57,626 nt of DNA from Xenorhabdus sp. IM139775 (GCF_028598745.1 NZ_JAQRFK010000017.1:1-57626); one strand, 5' to 3'; shown: positions 40,845-51,718, counted from the stretch's first letter. The notes: a model not told the origin generated them from the letters alone. Numbers and translations are program-made.

Positions 40845-42878
40845 CTATTTATTATTGCTGCTTTTCTGCCCAAGCCCTAAACGGGATTTAAGGTCGGCAA
40901 GTCGCGATTGCCCCTGTTTCATCCTTTCTTCTGCACTTATCACCTGCTTACCCCGCGGCCAATTCAAATCATCCTGTGGCAATTCAAGCAAGAAGCGGCT
41001 CGGTTCCGGACGGATAAGTTCACCAAACTGGCGACGCTCTTTGCTGAAAGTGAAAAAAAGCGCTTTCTGCGCGCGCGTAATGCCCACATAAGCCAAGCGG
41101 CGTTCTTCCTCAATATTGTCTTCATCAATGCTGCTCTGGTGTGGCAACAAACCTTCTTCCATACCAACCAAAAAAACATAGGGAAACTCCAACCCCTTGG
41201 AAGCATGTAACGTCATTAACTGAACCTGATCCAACTCTTCATCTTCCTCGCCTCTCTCCAGCATATCCCGCAAGGTAAAACGCGCCACAACTTGGGTGAG
41301 GGTCATGGGTTCATTCAGGTCATCTCCTTCAAGCATTTCACTCATCCAAGTGAAGAGTTGATTGACATTTTTCATTCTCATTTCAGCCGCTTTGGGACTG
41401 GGCGCGGTTTCATATAACCAGCTTTCGTAATCCATGCCACGCAGTAAGTCCCTCACCGCCAGCAAGGGTTCCCGCTCCGCCTGACGGGAGATGTCATCCA
41501 TCCAGTGGGTAAAGCGCTGCAATGCAGCCAAACCCCGTCCGGCCAAATGCTGTTCCAGACCCAGATCAAAACTGGCCTGATATAAGCTCTTATTACGCTG
41601 ATTCGCCCATTCTCCCAATTTTTGGATTGTCACTGCACCGATTTCTCGCCGTGGTGTATTGACGATACGTAAAAACGCACTGTCATCCTCAGGATTAGTC
41701 AGAACACGCAAGTAAGAGAGCAGATCTTTGATTTCAGGCCGGGAAAAGAACGAGGTTCCCCCCGAAATTCGGTAAGGGATGCGGTTTTGCATCAACATTT
41801 TTTCGAAGATACGCGACTGGTGATTACCACGATATAAGATCGCGTAATCTTTATATTCCGTTTTATTAATAAAGTGATGCGCGATCAACTCCCCCACCAC
41901 ACGTTCAGCTTCGTGATCTTCATTGCTCGCTTCGATGACCCTGAGCGGTTCACCATACCCCAACTCTGAAAAGAGCTTTTTCTCAAAGACATGGGGGTTA
42001 TTGGCTATCAGAATATTCGCCGCTTTCAAGATCCGCCCTGATGAACGGTAATTTTGTTCCAGCTTTATCACATTTAGCTGTGGAAAATCGTCTTTCAATA
42101 AGATCAGATTTTGTGGGCGAGCACCGCGCCATGAATAAATAGATTGGTCATCATCACCCACCACGGTAAAACGTGCACGATGACCTACCAGCAGTTTCAC
42201 CAAGTGATATTGGCTGGTATTCGTATCCTGATATTCATCCACCAGCAAATAACGAACTTTATTCTGCCAACGCTCCCTGACTTCCTCATCGTGCATTAAC
42301 AACAATGTTGGCTTGGTGATCAAATCATCAAAATCAAGAATATGACAACTCTTCAGATGCTGGTCATAGCGACGGTAACACTCTGCGAATTGGTGCTCCT
42401 GTGCTGAATGTGCCATGCTCATCACCCGCTCTGGTGAGATTAAGTCATTCTTCCAGTTAGAAATGTCCGAAATCAGTTTTTGCAGCAGATCTTTGTCTTC
42501 TTGCAACAAATCTGCGGTGAGCTCTTTCAACAAGGCCATCTGATCGTGATCGTCAAACAATGAGAAGTTGCTTTTTATTCCCAGCGCCTTGTATTCATGC
42601 TTAATGATCTCCAACCCCAAAGTATGGAAAGTCGAGATCAGCAATCCCCGGGTTTCCTTACGGCCCAATGTTTGTGCAACACGCTCTTTCATCTCACGCG
42701 CCGCCTTATTGGTAAAAGTGACAGCCGCAATATGGCGAGCCTGATAACCACAGGTACGGATCAGGTGGGCAATTTTATTGGTGATCACGCGGGTTTTACC
42801 GGAACCGGCACCCGCCAGAACCAGACAAGGCCCTGTGACAAATTCAACCGCGTGTTGTTGGCTTGGATTTAATCGCAT
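40845..42878 (-). CDS. rep: ATP-dependent DNA helicase Rep
   Basis: Superfamily 1A 3'-5' helicase that travels with the replisome and clears protein barriers; 677 residues (E. coli 673). It starts [20 protein letters not shown]. Walker A AGAGSGKT is at about 22-29, then [18 protein letters not shown] near 213, [33 protein letters not shown] and [13 protein letters not shown]. The C-terminal basic tail that binds DnaB is present. It is a paralogue of UvrD in this window. Confidence 0.97.
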   Translation of the reverse strand: MRLNPSQQHAVEFVTGPCLVLAGAGSGKTRVITNKIAHLIRTCGYQARHIAAVTFTNKAAREMKERVAQTLGRKETRGLLISTFHTLGLEIIKHEYKALGIKSNFSLFDDHDQMALLKELTADLLQEDKDLLQKLISDISNWKNDLISPERVMSMAHSAQEHQFAECYRRYDQHLKSCHILDFDDLITKPTLLLMHDEEVRERWQNKVRYLLVDEYQDTNTSQYHLVKLLVGHRARFTVVGDDDQSIYSWRGARPQNLILLKDDFPQLNVIKLEQNYRSSGRILKAANILIANNPHVFEKKLFSELGYGEPLRVIEASNEDHEAERVVGELIAHHFINKTEYKDYAILYRGNHQSRIFEKMLMQNRIPYRISGGTSFFSRPEIKDLLSYLRVLTNPEDDSAFLRIVNTPRREIGAVTIQKLGEWANQRNKSLYQASFDLGLEQHLAGRGLAALQRFTHWMDDISRQAEREPLLAVRDLLRGMDYESWLYETAPSPKAAEMRMKNVNQLFTWMSEMLEGDDLNEPMTLTQVVARFTLRDMLERGEEDEELDQVQLMTLHASKGLEFPYVFLVGMEEGLLPHQSSIDEDNIEEERRLAYVGITRAQKALFFTFSKERRQFGELIRPEPSRFLLELPQDDLNWPRGKQVISAEERMKQGQSRLADLKSRLGLGQKSSNNK

Positions 42879-43063
42879 ACTTGTTTCAAAAACTCTATCA
42901 GGATGAAAAGTCGGGGGAGCGGGATTGTAACAGAAAGCATTAAAATGATTTTAGCCAAATACATCAATATTGATTCTACCGTGATTGAAATACATAACAC
43001 CTCTTTAGTCGCATCAATGCTATAACAATCCTGAAAGATAAACGGGATCAAAGAGGATGTAAC

Positions 43064-44179
43064 ATGCTACGTAAGACAGGCTTTTTCTTTGATGAACTCT
43101 GTTTCTGGCATCATTCTGGATTACAACATGTTTTGACATTTCCGGTTGGAGGGTGGGTACAACCTCCCACGAGTGCAGGACATGCCGAGTCACCAGAAAC
43201 CAAACGCAGAATGAAAAGTTTAATCGATGTTTCAGGATTAAGCCATTCATTGCAACTGCGTGGTGCTGAACCTCTCGACGACGCCACGCTGAAACGGGTT
43301 CACACCGAAGATTATTTACAGCGTTTTAAATCGCTAAGTGATCAGGGCGGGGGAATGTTAGGCTCAGAAGCGCCAATAGGACAAGGCAGTTATGACATCG
43401 CCAAACTGTCCGCCGGGCTGACCTATGCTGCGGTGAAAGCCGTGTTACAGGGCGAACTGGATAATGCTTATAGCCTTTCCCGCCCGCCCGGGCACCACTG
43501 CCTGCCAGATCAAGCTATGGGCTTCTGCTTCCTTGCCAATATTGCCCTCGCGATTGAACACGCCAAAGCGCAGATTGGGGTGGGTCGAATCGCCGTCATT
43601 GACTGGGATGTGCACCACGGTAATGGGACACAGCATATCTTCTGGGAGCGTGACGATGTTCTGACCATTTCACTGCATCAGGATGGCTGCTATCCCGAAA
43701 GTTATAGTGGCGAAGAAGATATCGGCGCCGGCAAAGGAGAAGGTTTCAATATCAATATCCCGTTAATGGCAGGCGCCGGGCACAATAGTTATCTTTATGC
43801 GATGGATAGTATTGTGATCCCTGCATTGCAACGTTACCAACCTGAATTGATCATCGTTGCTTGCGGCTATGATGCCAATGCGTTTGATCCGCTGGCAAGA
43901 ATGCAGTTACACAGTGACAGCTTCCGTGAAATGACCCGCAAGGTACAGCAAGCCGCCGATGCGCTGTGTCAGGGCAAATTAGTCATCGTTCACGAAGGGG
44001 GCTATTCCGAAGCCTATGTGCCTTTCTGTGGGTTAGCGGTCATGGAGGAATTAAGCGGCGTGCGTACTAAGGTCAACGATCCCGCGCTGAACATGATCCA
44101 ATCGCAGCAACCGAAGGAACGATTTGAAGCATTTCAGCGACAAGCCATTGATGAACTGAAACGGAAATTCGATCTGTAA
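43064..44179 (+). CDS. Class II histone deacetylase-family amidohydrolase
   Basis: Zinc hydrolase of the HDAC/acetoin-utilisation/acetylpolyamine amidohydrolase superfamily, 371 residues. The active site is complete: His144/His145 in RPPGHH, Asp180 and zinc ligands Asp182 and His184 in DWDVHHGNGTQ, ligand Asp270 in CGYDAN, and Tyr314 in HEGGY. The N-terminus (TGFFFDELCFWHHSG) is typical of the bacterial class II amidohydrolases of proteobacteria. GAGG precedes the ATG. The substrate (protein lysine, polyamine or a secondary metabolite) cannot be told. It stands alone between rep and ilvC, where E. coli has ppiC. Confidence 0.88.
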   Translation: MLRKTGFFFDELCFWHHSGLQHVLTFPVGGWVQPPTSAGHAESPETKRRMKSLIDVSGLSHSLQLRGAEPLDDATLKRVHTEDYLQRFKSLSDQGGGMLGSEAPIGQGSYDIAKLSAGLTYAAVKAVLQGELDNAYSLSRPPGHHCLPDQAMGFCFLANIALAIEHAKAQIGVGRIAVIDWDVHHGNGTQHIFWERDDVLTISLHQDGCYPESYSGEEDIGAGKGEGFNINIPLMAGAGHNSYLYAMDSIVIPALQRYQPELIIVACGYDANAFDPLARMQLHSDSFREMTRKVQQAADALCQGKLVIVHEGGYSEAYVPFCGLAVMEELSGVRTKVNDPALNMIQSQQPKERFEAFQRQAIDELKRKFDL

Positions 44180-44192
44180 AGGGGCAAGATCT

Positions 44193-44222
44193 CCCTGCCC
44201 GATAAAATAACGTCGGGCAGGG
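44193..44222. terminator. Inverted repeat between the HDAC-family gene and ilvC
   Basis: CCCTGCCCGA/TCGGGCAGGG, a perfect 10-bp GC-rich stem with a 10-base loop in the 55-bp spacer between two convergent genes. No U run on either side; it probably acts as a shared transcript end. Confidence 0.55.
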
Positions 44223-44234
44223 TAACATATAAGG

Positions 44235-45713
44235 TTAGCCACCGACGGCAATGCGTTTCATGTCTGTCATATAACCACGCAGGGTGCGGCCGATAACTTC
44301 AATCGGATGGTTACGGATTGCTTCATTCACATCACGCAACTGCGCATTATCGAAGCTACGATCGACAACGGCTTTACCTAAATCCCCGGCTTGCAGGGTT
44401 GCCATGAATTTCGCTTTCAGCAACGGAACCGCGACGTATGAGAATAAGTAGTTACCATATTCCGCGGTATCAGAAATGACCACGTTCATTTCATACAGGC
44501 GCTTGCGGGCAATGGTATTCGCAATCAACGGCAGTTCATGCAACGATTCATAATAAGCAGATTCTTCAATGATGCCGGTATCAACCATCGTTTCAAATGC
44601 CAGTTCTACCCCGGCCTTGACCATGGCAATCATCAAAACGCCATGATCAAAGTATTCTTGTTCACTGATATGCCCGGTATAATCTGGATAATTTTCAAAG
44701 GATGTTTTACCGGTTTCTTCACGCCAAGCCAGCAAGTTCTTATCATCATTCGCCCAGTCTGCCATCATTGTGGCCGAGAATTCACCCGAAATGATGTCAT
44801 CCATATGTTTCCGGAACAACGGGGCCAAAATGGTTTTCAGTTGTTCAGACAGGGCATAAGCCCGCAATTTCGCTGGATTGGAAAGACGATCCATCATCAA
44901 TGTAATGCCGCCCTGCTTCAGCGCTTCGGTGATCGTTTCCCAGCCAAACTGGATTAATTTTCCGGCATAGCCGGGTTCGATACCCTCAGCAACCAGTTGG
45001 TCATAGCACAACAGAGAACCCGCCTGTAACATGCCACACAGAATAGTCTGTTCTCCCATCAGGTCAGATTTCACTTCTGCAACGAAAGAAGATCCCAGCA
45101 CACCTGCCCGATGCCCCCCTGTCGCGGCGGCCCACGCTTTTGCGATCGCCATCCCTTCACCTTTTGCATCATTTTCCGGGTGTACCGCAATCAGGGTAGG
45201 CACACCGAATCCACGCTTATACTCTTCGCGCACTTCCGTACCCGGGCATTTAGGGGCAACCATCACGACGGTGATATCTTTGCGGATCTGCTCACCCACT
45301 TCGACGATATTGAAACCGTGGGAATAGCCTAACGCTGCGCCTTCTTTCATCAGGGGTTGAACCGCCTGAACCACCACTGAATGCTGTTTGTCTGGTGTCA
45401 GGTTGATAACCAAATCGGCCTGTGGGACTAACGCTTCATAAGTGCCAACCCTGAAACCATTTTCGGTTGCCTTACGCCATGAGGGTCGTTTTTCATCAAT
45501 GGCTTCTTGACGCAGCGCATAGGCAATATCTAAACCAGAATCACGCATATTCAGGCCTTGGTTCAGCCCTTGGGCACCACAACCGATGATCACCACTTTC
45601 TTGCCTTTTAAATACCCCGCTTCGTCAGCAAATTCTTCCCGCGCCATAAACCGGCATTTGCCTAACTGCGCCAATTTTTGGCGCAGATTCAACGTATCAA
45701 AATAATTAGCCAT
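44235..45713 (-). CDS. ilvC: Ketol-acid reductoisomerase IlvC (class II)
   Basis: Mg2+- and NADPH-dependent isomeroreductase of Ile/Val synthesis. The ATG at 45713 has GGAG five bases upstream and gives 492 residues beginning [23 protein letters not shown]. That is the long class II form of enterobacteria (E. coli 491). [16 protein letters not shown] near 38 is the NADPH loop; YSHGFNI near 130, [12 protein letters not shown] and the duplicated C-terminal knotted domain follow. It is transcribed divergently from ilvY. Confidence 0.97.
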   Translation of the reverse strand: MANYFDTLNLRQKLAQLGKCRFMAREEFADEAGYLKGKKVVIIGCGAQGLNQGLNMRDSGLDIAYALRQEAIDEKRPSWRKATENGFRVGTYEALVPQADLVINLTPDKQHSVVVQAVQPLMKEGAALGYSHGFNIVEVGEQIRKDITVVMVAPKCPGTEVREEYKRGFGVPTLIAVHPENDAKGEGMAIAKAWAAATGGHRAGVLGSSFVAEVKSDLMGEQTILCGMLQAGSLLCYDQLVAEGIEPGYAGKLIQFGWETITEALKQGGITLMMDRLSNPAKLRAYALSEQLKTILAPLFRKHMDDIISGEFSATMMADWANDDKNLLAWREETGKTSFENYPDYTGHISEQEYFDHGVLMIAMVKAGVELAFETMVDTGIIEESAYYESLHELPLIANTIARKRLYEMNVVISDTAEYGNYLFSYVAVPLLKAKFMATLQAGDLGKAVVDRSFDNAQLRDVNEAIRNHPIEVIGRTLRGYMTDMKRIAVGG

Positions 45714-45823
45714 GGTGACTCCGATATAATTAGAGATGTGAGGTCGTTTGCATAGAGACAATATATGAAGACAATATATGACATGAAAGCCATTGCTGAA
45801 ATTGATATATTAACAAGACTACA

Positions 45824-45838
45824 TTGCAATTTATGCAA
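45824..45838. promoter_or_regulatory. Candidate IlvY operator
   Basis: The inverted repeat TTGCA-ATTTA-TGCAA lies in the 170-bp divergent ilvC-ilvY spacer. IlvY binds paired operators there in E. coli and activates ilvC when acetolactate or acetohydroxybutyrate is present; as I recall the operators carry TTGCA half sites. A weaker half (ATTGCTGAAATTG) lies around 45792. Confidence 0.55.
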
Positions 45839-45883
45839 CATGCTTTCTTACGGCAAAAATCCTCTGGATAAAGGGCCAAGACC

Positions 45884-46765
45884 ATGGATCTACGTGATTT
45901 AAAACTGTTTTTACACTTGGCGGAAAGTTGTCACTTTGGGCGTTCAGCCAAGGCCATGTATGTCAGTCCCTCCACCCTTTCACGCCAGATCCAGCGCCTT
46001 GAAGAATTATTGGGGCACCCGCTTTTTCTGCGGGATAACCGAACGGTAAAATTGACCCCGGCCGGTGAACAACTCAAACAATTTGCCCAACAAACGCTTC
46101 TGCAATATAAACAGCTACAGCATTCATTAAACCGTCAAAGTCCATCACTGACGGGCGAGTTGCGTCTATTCTGTTCCGTCACGGCAGCATATAGCCATCT
46201 TCCACAAGTATTGGATAAATTTCGGGCAGAACATCCCTTGGTAGAAATCAAGCTGACAACAGGCGATGCGGCTGATGCGGTTGATCGGGTTCAATCCGGT
46301 GCTGCGGATTTGGGAATTGCAGGCAAGCCGGAGAAACTACCAGATAATGTCAGCTTCACCAAAATAGGCGAAATACCGCTGGTGCTGATTGCTCCTTCCC
46401 TGCCTTGCACCGTGAGAAAGCTCGCCACACAGACGCACCCTGACTGGGATCGCATTCCTTTTATCCTGCCCGAACACGGCCCTTCCCGTAAGCGCATTGA
46501 ACTTTGGTTCCGGCGGCATAAGATCCTGCATCCCGTCATTTACGCGACGGTTTCCGGTCATGAAGCAATTGTTTCTATGGTGGCATTAGGTTGCGGCATT
46601 GCGCTGATCCCGGCGGTTGTGGTCGAAAACAGCCCCGAGCCGGTACGTAACCGCATCTCATTACTGGAAAATATTTCTCTGGTCGAACCGTTTGAATTGG
46701 GTGTCTGCGCGTTAAGTAAGCGTTTAAATGAACCGCTGATTAAGGCATTCTGGGCGCTATTGTAA
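45884..46765 (+). CDS. ilvY: LysR-type regulator IlvY
   Basis: Activator of ilvC and autorepressor, 293 residues. The N-terminal winged helix is MDLRDLKLFLHLAESCHFGRSAKAMYVSPSTLSRQIQRLEELLG. The effector domain follows from about 90, with LGIAGKPEKLPD and a GCGIALIPAVVVE segment near 243. Divergent from ilvC with operator-like repeats between them. Confidence 0.95.
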   Translation: MDLRDLKLFLHLAESCHFGRSAKAMYVSPSTLSRQIQRLEELLGHPLFLRDNRTVKLTPAGEQLKQFAQQTLLQYKQLQHSLNRQSPSLTGELRLFCSVTAAYSHLPQVLDKFRAEHPLVEIKLTTGDAADAVDRVQSGAADLGIAGKPEKLPDNVSFTKIGEIPLVLIAPSLPCTVRKLATQTHPDWDRIPFILPEHGPSRKRIELWFRRHKILHPVIYATVSGHEAIVSMVALGCGIALIPAVVVENSPEPVRNRISLLENISLVEPFELGVCALSKRLNEPLIKAFWALL

Positions 46766-46803
46766 TTTGGCAATCGTTATAATCTGAGTGTAGGTCATTT
46801 TAT

Positions 46804-47025
46804 ATGCGACGCAAAATAGACAGATATCTTGAGGCCGTCAGGTTATATCAATATCACAAACAGTATTTGGTGCTTTCTCATCATATGAAAACAGAATGGC
46901 ACCGACATCCTTGTATCCAATTAAGTGTTTCTTATGATTTGTCAAAGATACAAATTGATACTGAACAGGGTTCACAGCAATTATACGGTTTTATTATCGC
47001 CGGCAATATTAATCATCGATTATGA
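46804..47025 (+). pseudogene. Truncated AraC-type regulator (N-terminal cupin only)
   Basis: A 73-residue frame ends soon after a cupin-like stretch: EWHRHPCIQLSVSYD, then YGFIIAGNINHRL. This is the pattern of the N-terminal ligand domain of AraC-family regulators (W..H.H...Q), which normally run about 250-300 residues with two C-terminal helix-turn-helix motifs. Those are absent. The frame stops where similarity to an MFS transporter begins in another frame, which points to a deletion. Confidence 0.5.
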
Positions 47026-47212
47026 GAATATGCAACAACTGGGCTTATCGCATACCCAAATCAGTCATCAGTTGGCATATGAAATCACTCACCAAGGGCT
47101 CATTATGGCCGCCAATGAAATTTATTGGTTATTCGCTTTTCTTTTCCTGGTGATGTTATTTTTAATCGGGATGGCGAATTCCACCATGACAAAGCAAGGC
47201 GAAATGAAATAA
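47017..47212 (+). pseudogene. C-terminal fragment of a DHA2-type MFS transporter
   Basis: The frame ending at 47212 encodes HTQISHQLAYEITHQGLIMAANE, then the hydrophobic helix IYWLFAFLFLVMLFLIGMA. That is the usual end of EmrB/QacA-type 14-helix drug exporters (helix 14 after a Q..AY...F/YW segment). All earlier helices are missing. The residues upstream in this frame are an out-of-phase reading of the AraC fragment. Confidence 0.5.
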
Positions 47213-47223
47213 GGAATAAAATC

Positions 47224-47266
47224 AGCAAAATACCCCCAAAAAAAGGAGGTTATTTTGCTATTTTTT
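47224..47266. terminator. Bidirectional terminator downstream of ilvA
   Basis: AGCAAAATA and TATTTTGCT arms extended by C/G pairs, loop AAAAAAA, with TTTTTT following on the plus strand and GATTTTATT on the minus. It lies just past the ilvA stop and the MFS fragment. Confidence 0.65.
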
Positions 47267-47268
47267 AT

Positions 47269-48819
47269 TTAAGTTAAAAATAATTTAAACGAGGGATTGT
47301 CAGTTTCATCATGATATTCGTAGCCCAGTGCATCCAAATAACGATCGAAACGCACTTCTGGCCCTGAAAGCTCAAACGCGGCCAATACCCGCCCATAATC
47401 GGTGCCGTAGCTACGGTAATGAAACAGCGTGATATTCCAGTGAGTCCCCAGAGTCTGCAAAAACTTCAGCAAAGCACCCGACGATTCAGGAAAGGCAAAA
47501 CTAAACAACCGTTCCTGCAATGGCTTGGATGGCCTGCCGCCGATCATGTAACGAACATGCAGTTTCGCCATTTCATCATCGGTCAAATCGGTGACTTGAT
47601 ATCCCGATGCTTTTAACTCTTCAATGATTTCATGACGTTCGGCATTCCCCCGACTCAATCTGATCCCCACAAAAATGCAGGCTTGGTTTGAGTCCGTTGC
47701 ATCCGAATAACGATAGCTGAATTCAGTCACAACACGCGTGCCCAATATCTGGCAAAACTGCAAGAAACTCCCCTTCTGTTCGGGAATAGTCACTGCCAGC
47801 AAGGCTTCGCGTTGTTCCCCAAGCTCACAGCGTTCTGAAACGTAACGCAACCCATGAAAATTCATATTGGCACCCGAGAGAATATGCGCCAATCGTTCTC
47901 CCTGAATCTGATGTTGCTGGACATATTTCTTCAAGCCGGCCAGCGCCAGCGCACCGGAAGGTTCTGCAACGGCCCTGACATCTTCAAAAATATCTTTCAT
48001 GGCAGCGCAGATAGCATCACTGTCTACAGTAATGACATCATCGACATATTGCTGGCATAAACGAAACGTTTCGTCGCCAATGCGTTTAACAGCCACGCCT
48101 TCTGCAAATAATCCAACGCGTGGCAAATCCACCGGATGCCCTGCTTCCAGCGCCGCTTTCAAACAGGCAGAGTCTTCGGCTTCCACACCAATCACTTTCA
48201 TTTCAGGAACAAGCTGTTTGATGAGCACTGCCACGCCGGCAATCAATCCACCACCACCCACCGGAACGAAGATGCGATCAAGATGAGCATCCTGCTGGAG
48301 CAGTTCCATCGCCAACGTGGCCTGCCCGGCAATCACGACAGGGTGGTCAAAGGGCGGAACGAAGGTGTAACCGTGCTCCTTTGCTATCTCAATGGCTTTT
48401 TCTTTCGCTTCATCAAAATTCGCACCGTGCAACAAAACCTCGCCACCAAAACTGCGAACGGCATCGACTTTAATATCGGCTGTCGCTATCGGCATGACAA
48501 TGGTGGCTTTTATGCCAACCTTACTGGCTGATAAGGCAACACCTTGGGCATGGTTGCCTGCGGAAGCGGTGATCACCCCTTTGCTTTTTTGCTCTTCCGC
48601 CAACCCCGCGATCATCGCGTACGCACCGCGCAATTTGAAACTATGCACCAACTGGCGATCTTCTCGTTTCACCAAAATCGTATTGCCTAAACGCGCAGAG
48701 ATTTTTTTCATTTCCTGTAAGGGCGTGATCTGCGCAACATCATAAACCGGTGCACTCAATGCAGCCTTGAGATATTCTGCGCCCTTGGGTTCGGTATTAT
48801 TAAGAGGATAAACCGCCAC
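47269..48819 (-). CDS. ilvA: Biosynthetic threonine deaminase IlvA
   Basis: PLP enzyme converting threonine to 2-oxobutanoate, the committed step to isoleucine; inhibited by isoleucine. It has 516 residues (E. coli 514). The catalytic Lys is in HSFKLRGAY near 62, SAGNHAQGVA near 88 and the phosphate-binding GGGGL near 188. Two ACT-like regulatory domains occupy about 325-516. It starts two bases after ilvD ends; last gene of ilvLGMEDA. Confidence 0.96.
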   Translation of the reverse strand: MAVYPLNNTEPKGAEYLKAALSAPVYDVAQITPLQEMKKISARLGNTILVKREDRQLVHSFKLRGAYAMIAGLAEEQKSKGVITASAGNHAQGVALSASKVGIKATIVMPIATADIKVDAVRSFGGEVLLHGANFDEAKEKAIEIAKEHGYTFVPPFDHPVVIAGQATLAMELLQQDAHLDRIFVPVGGGGLIAGVAVLIKQLVPEMKVIGVEAEDSACLKAALEAGHPVDLPRVGLFAEGVAVKRIGDETFRLCQQYVDDVITVDSDAICAAMKDIFEDVRAVAEPSGALALAGLKKYVQQHQIQGERLAHILSGANMNFHGLRYVSERCELGEQREALLAVTIPEQKGSFLQFCQILGTRVVTEFSYRYSDATDSNQACIFVGIRLSRGNAERHEIIEELKASGYQVTDLTDDEMAKLHVRYMIGGRPSKPLQERLFSFAFPESSGALLKFLQTLGTHWNITLFHYRSYGTDYGRVLAAFELSGPEVRFDRYLDALGYEYHDETDNPSFKLFLT

Positions 48820-48821
48820 AA

Positions 48822-50672
48822 TCAGCTCCCCAGTTTGGTTTTGTCACGCACAGCACCTTTGTCTGCACTCGTTGCCAATGATGCGTAAGCACGTAATGCC
48901 AAGGAAACCTGACGCTCACGGGATTTAGGTGTCCACGCTTTATCCCCACGGGATAATTCAGCTTGTGTGCGTTCTGCAAGTTCTGTTTCCGGCACATCCA
49001 ACTGAATTTTACGGTTTGGAATATCAATATTGATGATATCGCCGTCATAAATCAGGCCAATCACGCCTCCATTTGCTGCCTCCGGAGAGACGTGACCGAT
49101 AGATAATCCCGATGTTCCTCCTGAGAAACGCCCATCCGTAATCAACGCACAACTTTTTCCCAACCCCATGGATTTCAAATAAGTGGTGGGATAGAGCATT
49201 TCTTGCATACCTGGGCCGCCCTTCGGCCCTTCATAGCGAATAACAACCACGTCGCCTGCCACCACTTTTCCACCGAGAATGGCTTCTACGGCATCTTCCT
49301 GACTTTCGTAAACTTTAGCTGGCCCACGGAAGGACAGGATTTCTTCATCAACGCCTGCTGTTTTCACAATGCAGCCATCGATGGCAATGTTGCCAAATAA
49401 AACGGCCAGACCACCATCCTGACTGTAAGCATGGGTGCGTTTACGAATACATCCTGCTTCGCGATCCGCATCCAGCGATGGCCAACGACAATCCTGTGAG
49501 AAGGCCCGCGTGGTACGAATGCCCGCCGGCCCAGCTGAATACATGCTTTTAATACTTTCATCTTCTGTCAGCATGATGTCGTACTGGGCCAACGTTTGTG
49601 GCAAATCCAAACCCAAAATATTTTTCACTTCGCGATGCAAAAGCCCTGCGCGATCAAGCTCACCCAGTATCCCAATCACACCACCGGCACGATGTACGTC
49701 TTCCATATGGTATTTCTGCGTGCTTGGGGCAACTTTACATAAATGAGGCACCTGACGGGACAGGCGATCAATATCCGTCATCGTGAAGTCAACTTCCGCT
49801 TCCTGTGCTGCGGCCAACAAATGCAGAACGGTGTTAGTCGAACCGCCCATCGCAATATCCAGTATCATGGCATTTTCAAACGCAGCCTTGGTCGCAATAT
49901 TGCGCGGGAGAACACTGTCGTCATTTTGTTCATAATAACGTTTAGTCAATGCGACAATGCGTTTACCCGCATTGATAAACAGGGTTTTACGATCGGCGTG
50001 TGTCGCGAGCAATGAACCATTACCCGGCTGTGAAAGCCCAAGCGCTTCGGTCAGGCAATTCATCGAATTCGCTGTAAACATACCAGAGCAAGAACCACAC
50101 GTCGGGCACGCTGAGCGTTCGATTTGATCGCTTTGTTCATCACTGACATTTGGGTTGGCCCCCTGAATCATGGCATCGACCAAATCCAGCTTGATCAGTT
50201 GTTCAGATAATTGCGTCTTACCTGCTTCCATTGGGCCACCGGAAACAAAAATAACCGGAATATTTAAGCGCAGAGAGGCCATCAACATGCCTGGCGTGAT
50301 TTTGTCGCAGTTGGAAATACACACCATGGCATCAGCACAGTGGGCATTGACCATGTATTCCACCGAATCTGCGATCAACTCACGCGAAGGTAATGAATAG
50401 AGCATTCCGCCATGCCCCATCGCAATACCGTCATCAACCGCGATGGTATTAAACTCTTTCGCCACACCGCCTGACGCTTCAATCTGCTCTGCCACCAGCT
50501 TGCCGAGATCACGCAGATGTACATGCCCCGGCACGAACTGCGTGAATGAGTTAACAACCGCAATGATCGGCTTTCCAAAATCTGCATCAGTCATACCTGT
50601 GGCTCGCCATAAGGCGCGGGCTCCCGCCATATTGCGCCCATGAGTCGTTGTGGCAGAACGGTATTTAGGCAT
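48822..50672 (-). CDS. ilvD: Dihydroxy-acid dehydratase IlvD
   Basis: Fe-S dehydratase making the 2-keto acids of Ile and Val. The ATG at 50672 has GGAG eight bases upstream and gives 616 residues, equal to E. coli; a frame five codons longer is not conserved. Cluster-ligand motifs are [11 protein letters not shown] near 120 and [19 protein letters not shown] near 192. [13 protein letters not shown] near 580 is at the C-terminus. Confidence 0.97.
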   Translation of the reverse strand: MPKYRSATTTHGRNMAGARALWRATGMTDADFGKPIIAVVNSFTQFVPGHVHLRDLGKLVAEQIEASGGVAKEFNTIAVDDGIAMGHGGMLYSLPSRELIADSVEYMVNAHCADAMVCISNCDKITPGMLMASLRLNIPVIFVSGGPMEAGKTQLSEQLIKLDLVDAMIQGANPNVSDEQSDQIERSACPTCGSCSGMFTANSMNCLTEALGLSQPGNGSLLATHADRKTLFINAGKRIVALTKRYYEQNDDSVLPRNIATKAAFENAMILDIAMGGSTNTVLHLLAAAQEAEVDFTMTDIDRLSRQVPHLCKVAPSTQKYHMEDVHRAGGVIGILGELDRAGLLHREVKNILGLDLPQTLAQYDIMLTEDESIKSMYSAGPAGIRTTRAFSQDCRWPSLDADREAGCIRKRTHAYSQDGGLAVLFGNIAIDGCIVKTAGVDEEILSFRGPAKVYESQEDAVEAILGGKVVAGDVVVIRYEGPKGGPGMQEMLYPTTYLKSMGLGKSCALITDGRFSGGTSGLSIGHVSPEAANGGVIGLIYDGDIINIDIPNRKIQLDVPETELAERTQAELSRGDKAWTPKSRERQVSLALRAYASLATSADKGAVRDKTKLGS

Positions 50673-50725
50673 TGTCTTCACTCCCATGTCAGTCTTGTCA
50701 ATGAATCTCTAATTTCAGCAATCAA

Positions 50726-50750
50726 AACAGGCGGGGAACGACCGCCTGTT
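50726..50750 (-). promoter_or_regulatory. Hairpin in the ilvE-ilvD spacer
   Basis: AACAGGCGG/CCGCCTGTT, a perfect 9-bp stem with a 7-base loop and TTTTGATT following on the minus strand. It lies inside the ilv operon transcript. It could be a partial terminator lowering ilvDA, or a stabiliser of the upstream mRNA. Confidence 0.55.
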
Positions 50751-50767
50751 GGGTTTTATATTTTTTA

Positions 50768-51694
50768 TTAAGGGTTAACCGGGTCCAACCAGCCCCATTT
50801 ATCTTCTGTCGTCCCATTAAATAAGCCAAAGAACGCGCTTTGGATTTTTTTCGTGACTGGGCCACATTTGCCAATACCAACCTGAATACCATCTACGCTA
50901 CGAACAGGGGTGATCTCCGCCGCCGTTCCTGTCATAAACACTTCATCCGCTAAATACAGCGATTCGCGAGAAAGTGCCTGTTCACGAACTTCCAGACCAA
51001 GATCCTGTGCCAACTTGATGATGGCATCACGGGTGATCCCCGGCAGGGCCGATGACGTAAATGGCGGCGTGAATAAAATACCATTCTTCACTTCAAACAG
51101 GTTTTCGCCCGCACCTTCTGAAATATAACCATGAACATCCAGTGCAATACCTTCCTGATAACCATGACGTCGTGCTTCACTTCCCACCAGCAAAGAGGAG
51201 AGATAATTGCCTCCCGCTTTTGCGCCTGTCGGGATCGTATTTGCAGCCACGCGATTCCATGAAGAAACCATCGCATCAATGCCCTGATCCAAGGCGTCTT
51301 CACCGAGATAAGCTCCCCATGGGAAAGCGGCTATAATAACGTCTGTTTTATAACCAGCGGGTGGGTTGACGCCCATTCCGACATCCCCCACAAATACCAA
51401 TGGGCGAACGTAAGCACTGACTAATTTATTTTTACGCAGAGTTTCACGGCAAGCCGCCATCAATTCATCAACACTTTGGCTTACGGGAAAGCGGTAAATC
51501 TTGGCTGAGTCATGCAAACGCTGCATATGTTCACGGTGACGAAAAACAACGGGTCCTTTGTGGGAGTCATAGCAACGAATCCCTTCAAATACCGAGGTCC
51601 CATAATGTAAGGCATGGGACATAACGTGAACTTTCGCCTCTGCCCAAGGCACCATTTCCCCATTGAACCAAATATAATCGGCTTGCTTTGTCAT
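50768..51694 (-). CDS. ilvE: Branched-chain amino-acid aminotransferase IlvE
   Basis: PLP class IV transaminase for the last step of Ile, Val and Leu synthesis; 308 residues (E. coli 309). HVMSHALHYGTSVFEGIRCY near 25-44, the PLP Lys in TGAKAGGNYLSSLLVG near 159, SEGAGENLFEV near 193 and MTGTAAEITPVRSVDG near 253 are the signatures. It lies 24 bases after ilvM. Confidence 0.97.
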   Translation of the reverse strand: MTKQADYIWFNGEMVPWAEAKVHVMSHALHYGTSVFEGIRCYDSHKGPVVFRHREHMQRLHDSAKIYRFPVSQSVDELMAACRETLRKNKLVSAYVRPLVFVGDVGMGVNPPAGYKTDVIIAAFPWGAYLGEDALDQGIDAMVSSWNRVAANTIPTGAKAGGNYLSSLLVGSEARRHGYQEGIALDVHGYISEGAGENLFEVKNGILFTPPFTSSALPGITRDAIIKLAQDLGLEVREQALSRESLYLADEVFMTGTAAEITPVRSVDGIQVGIGKCGPVTKKIQSAFFGLFNGTTEDKWGWLDPVNP

Positions 51695-51718
51695 TCTCAG
51701 TTTTCCTTCAATGGCGCA

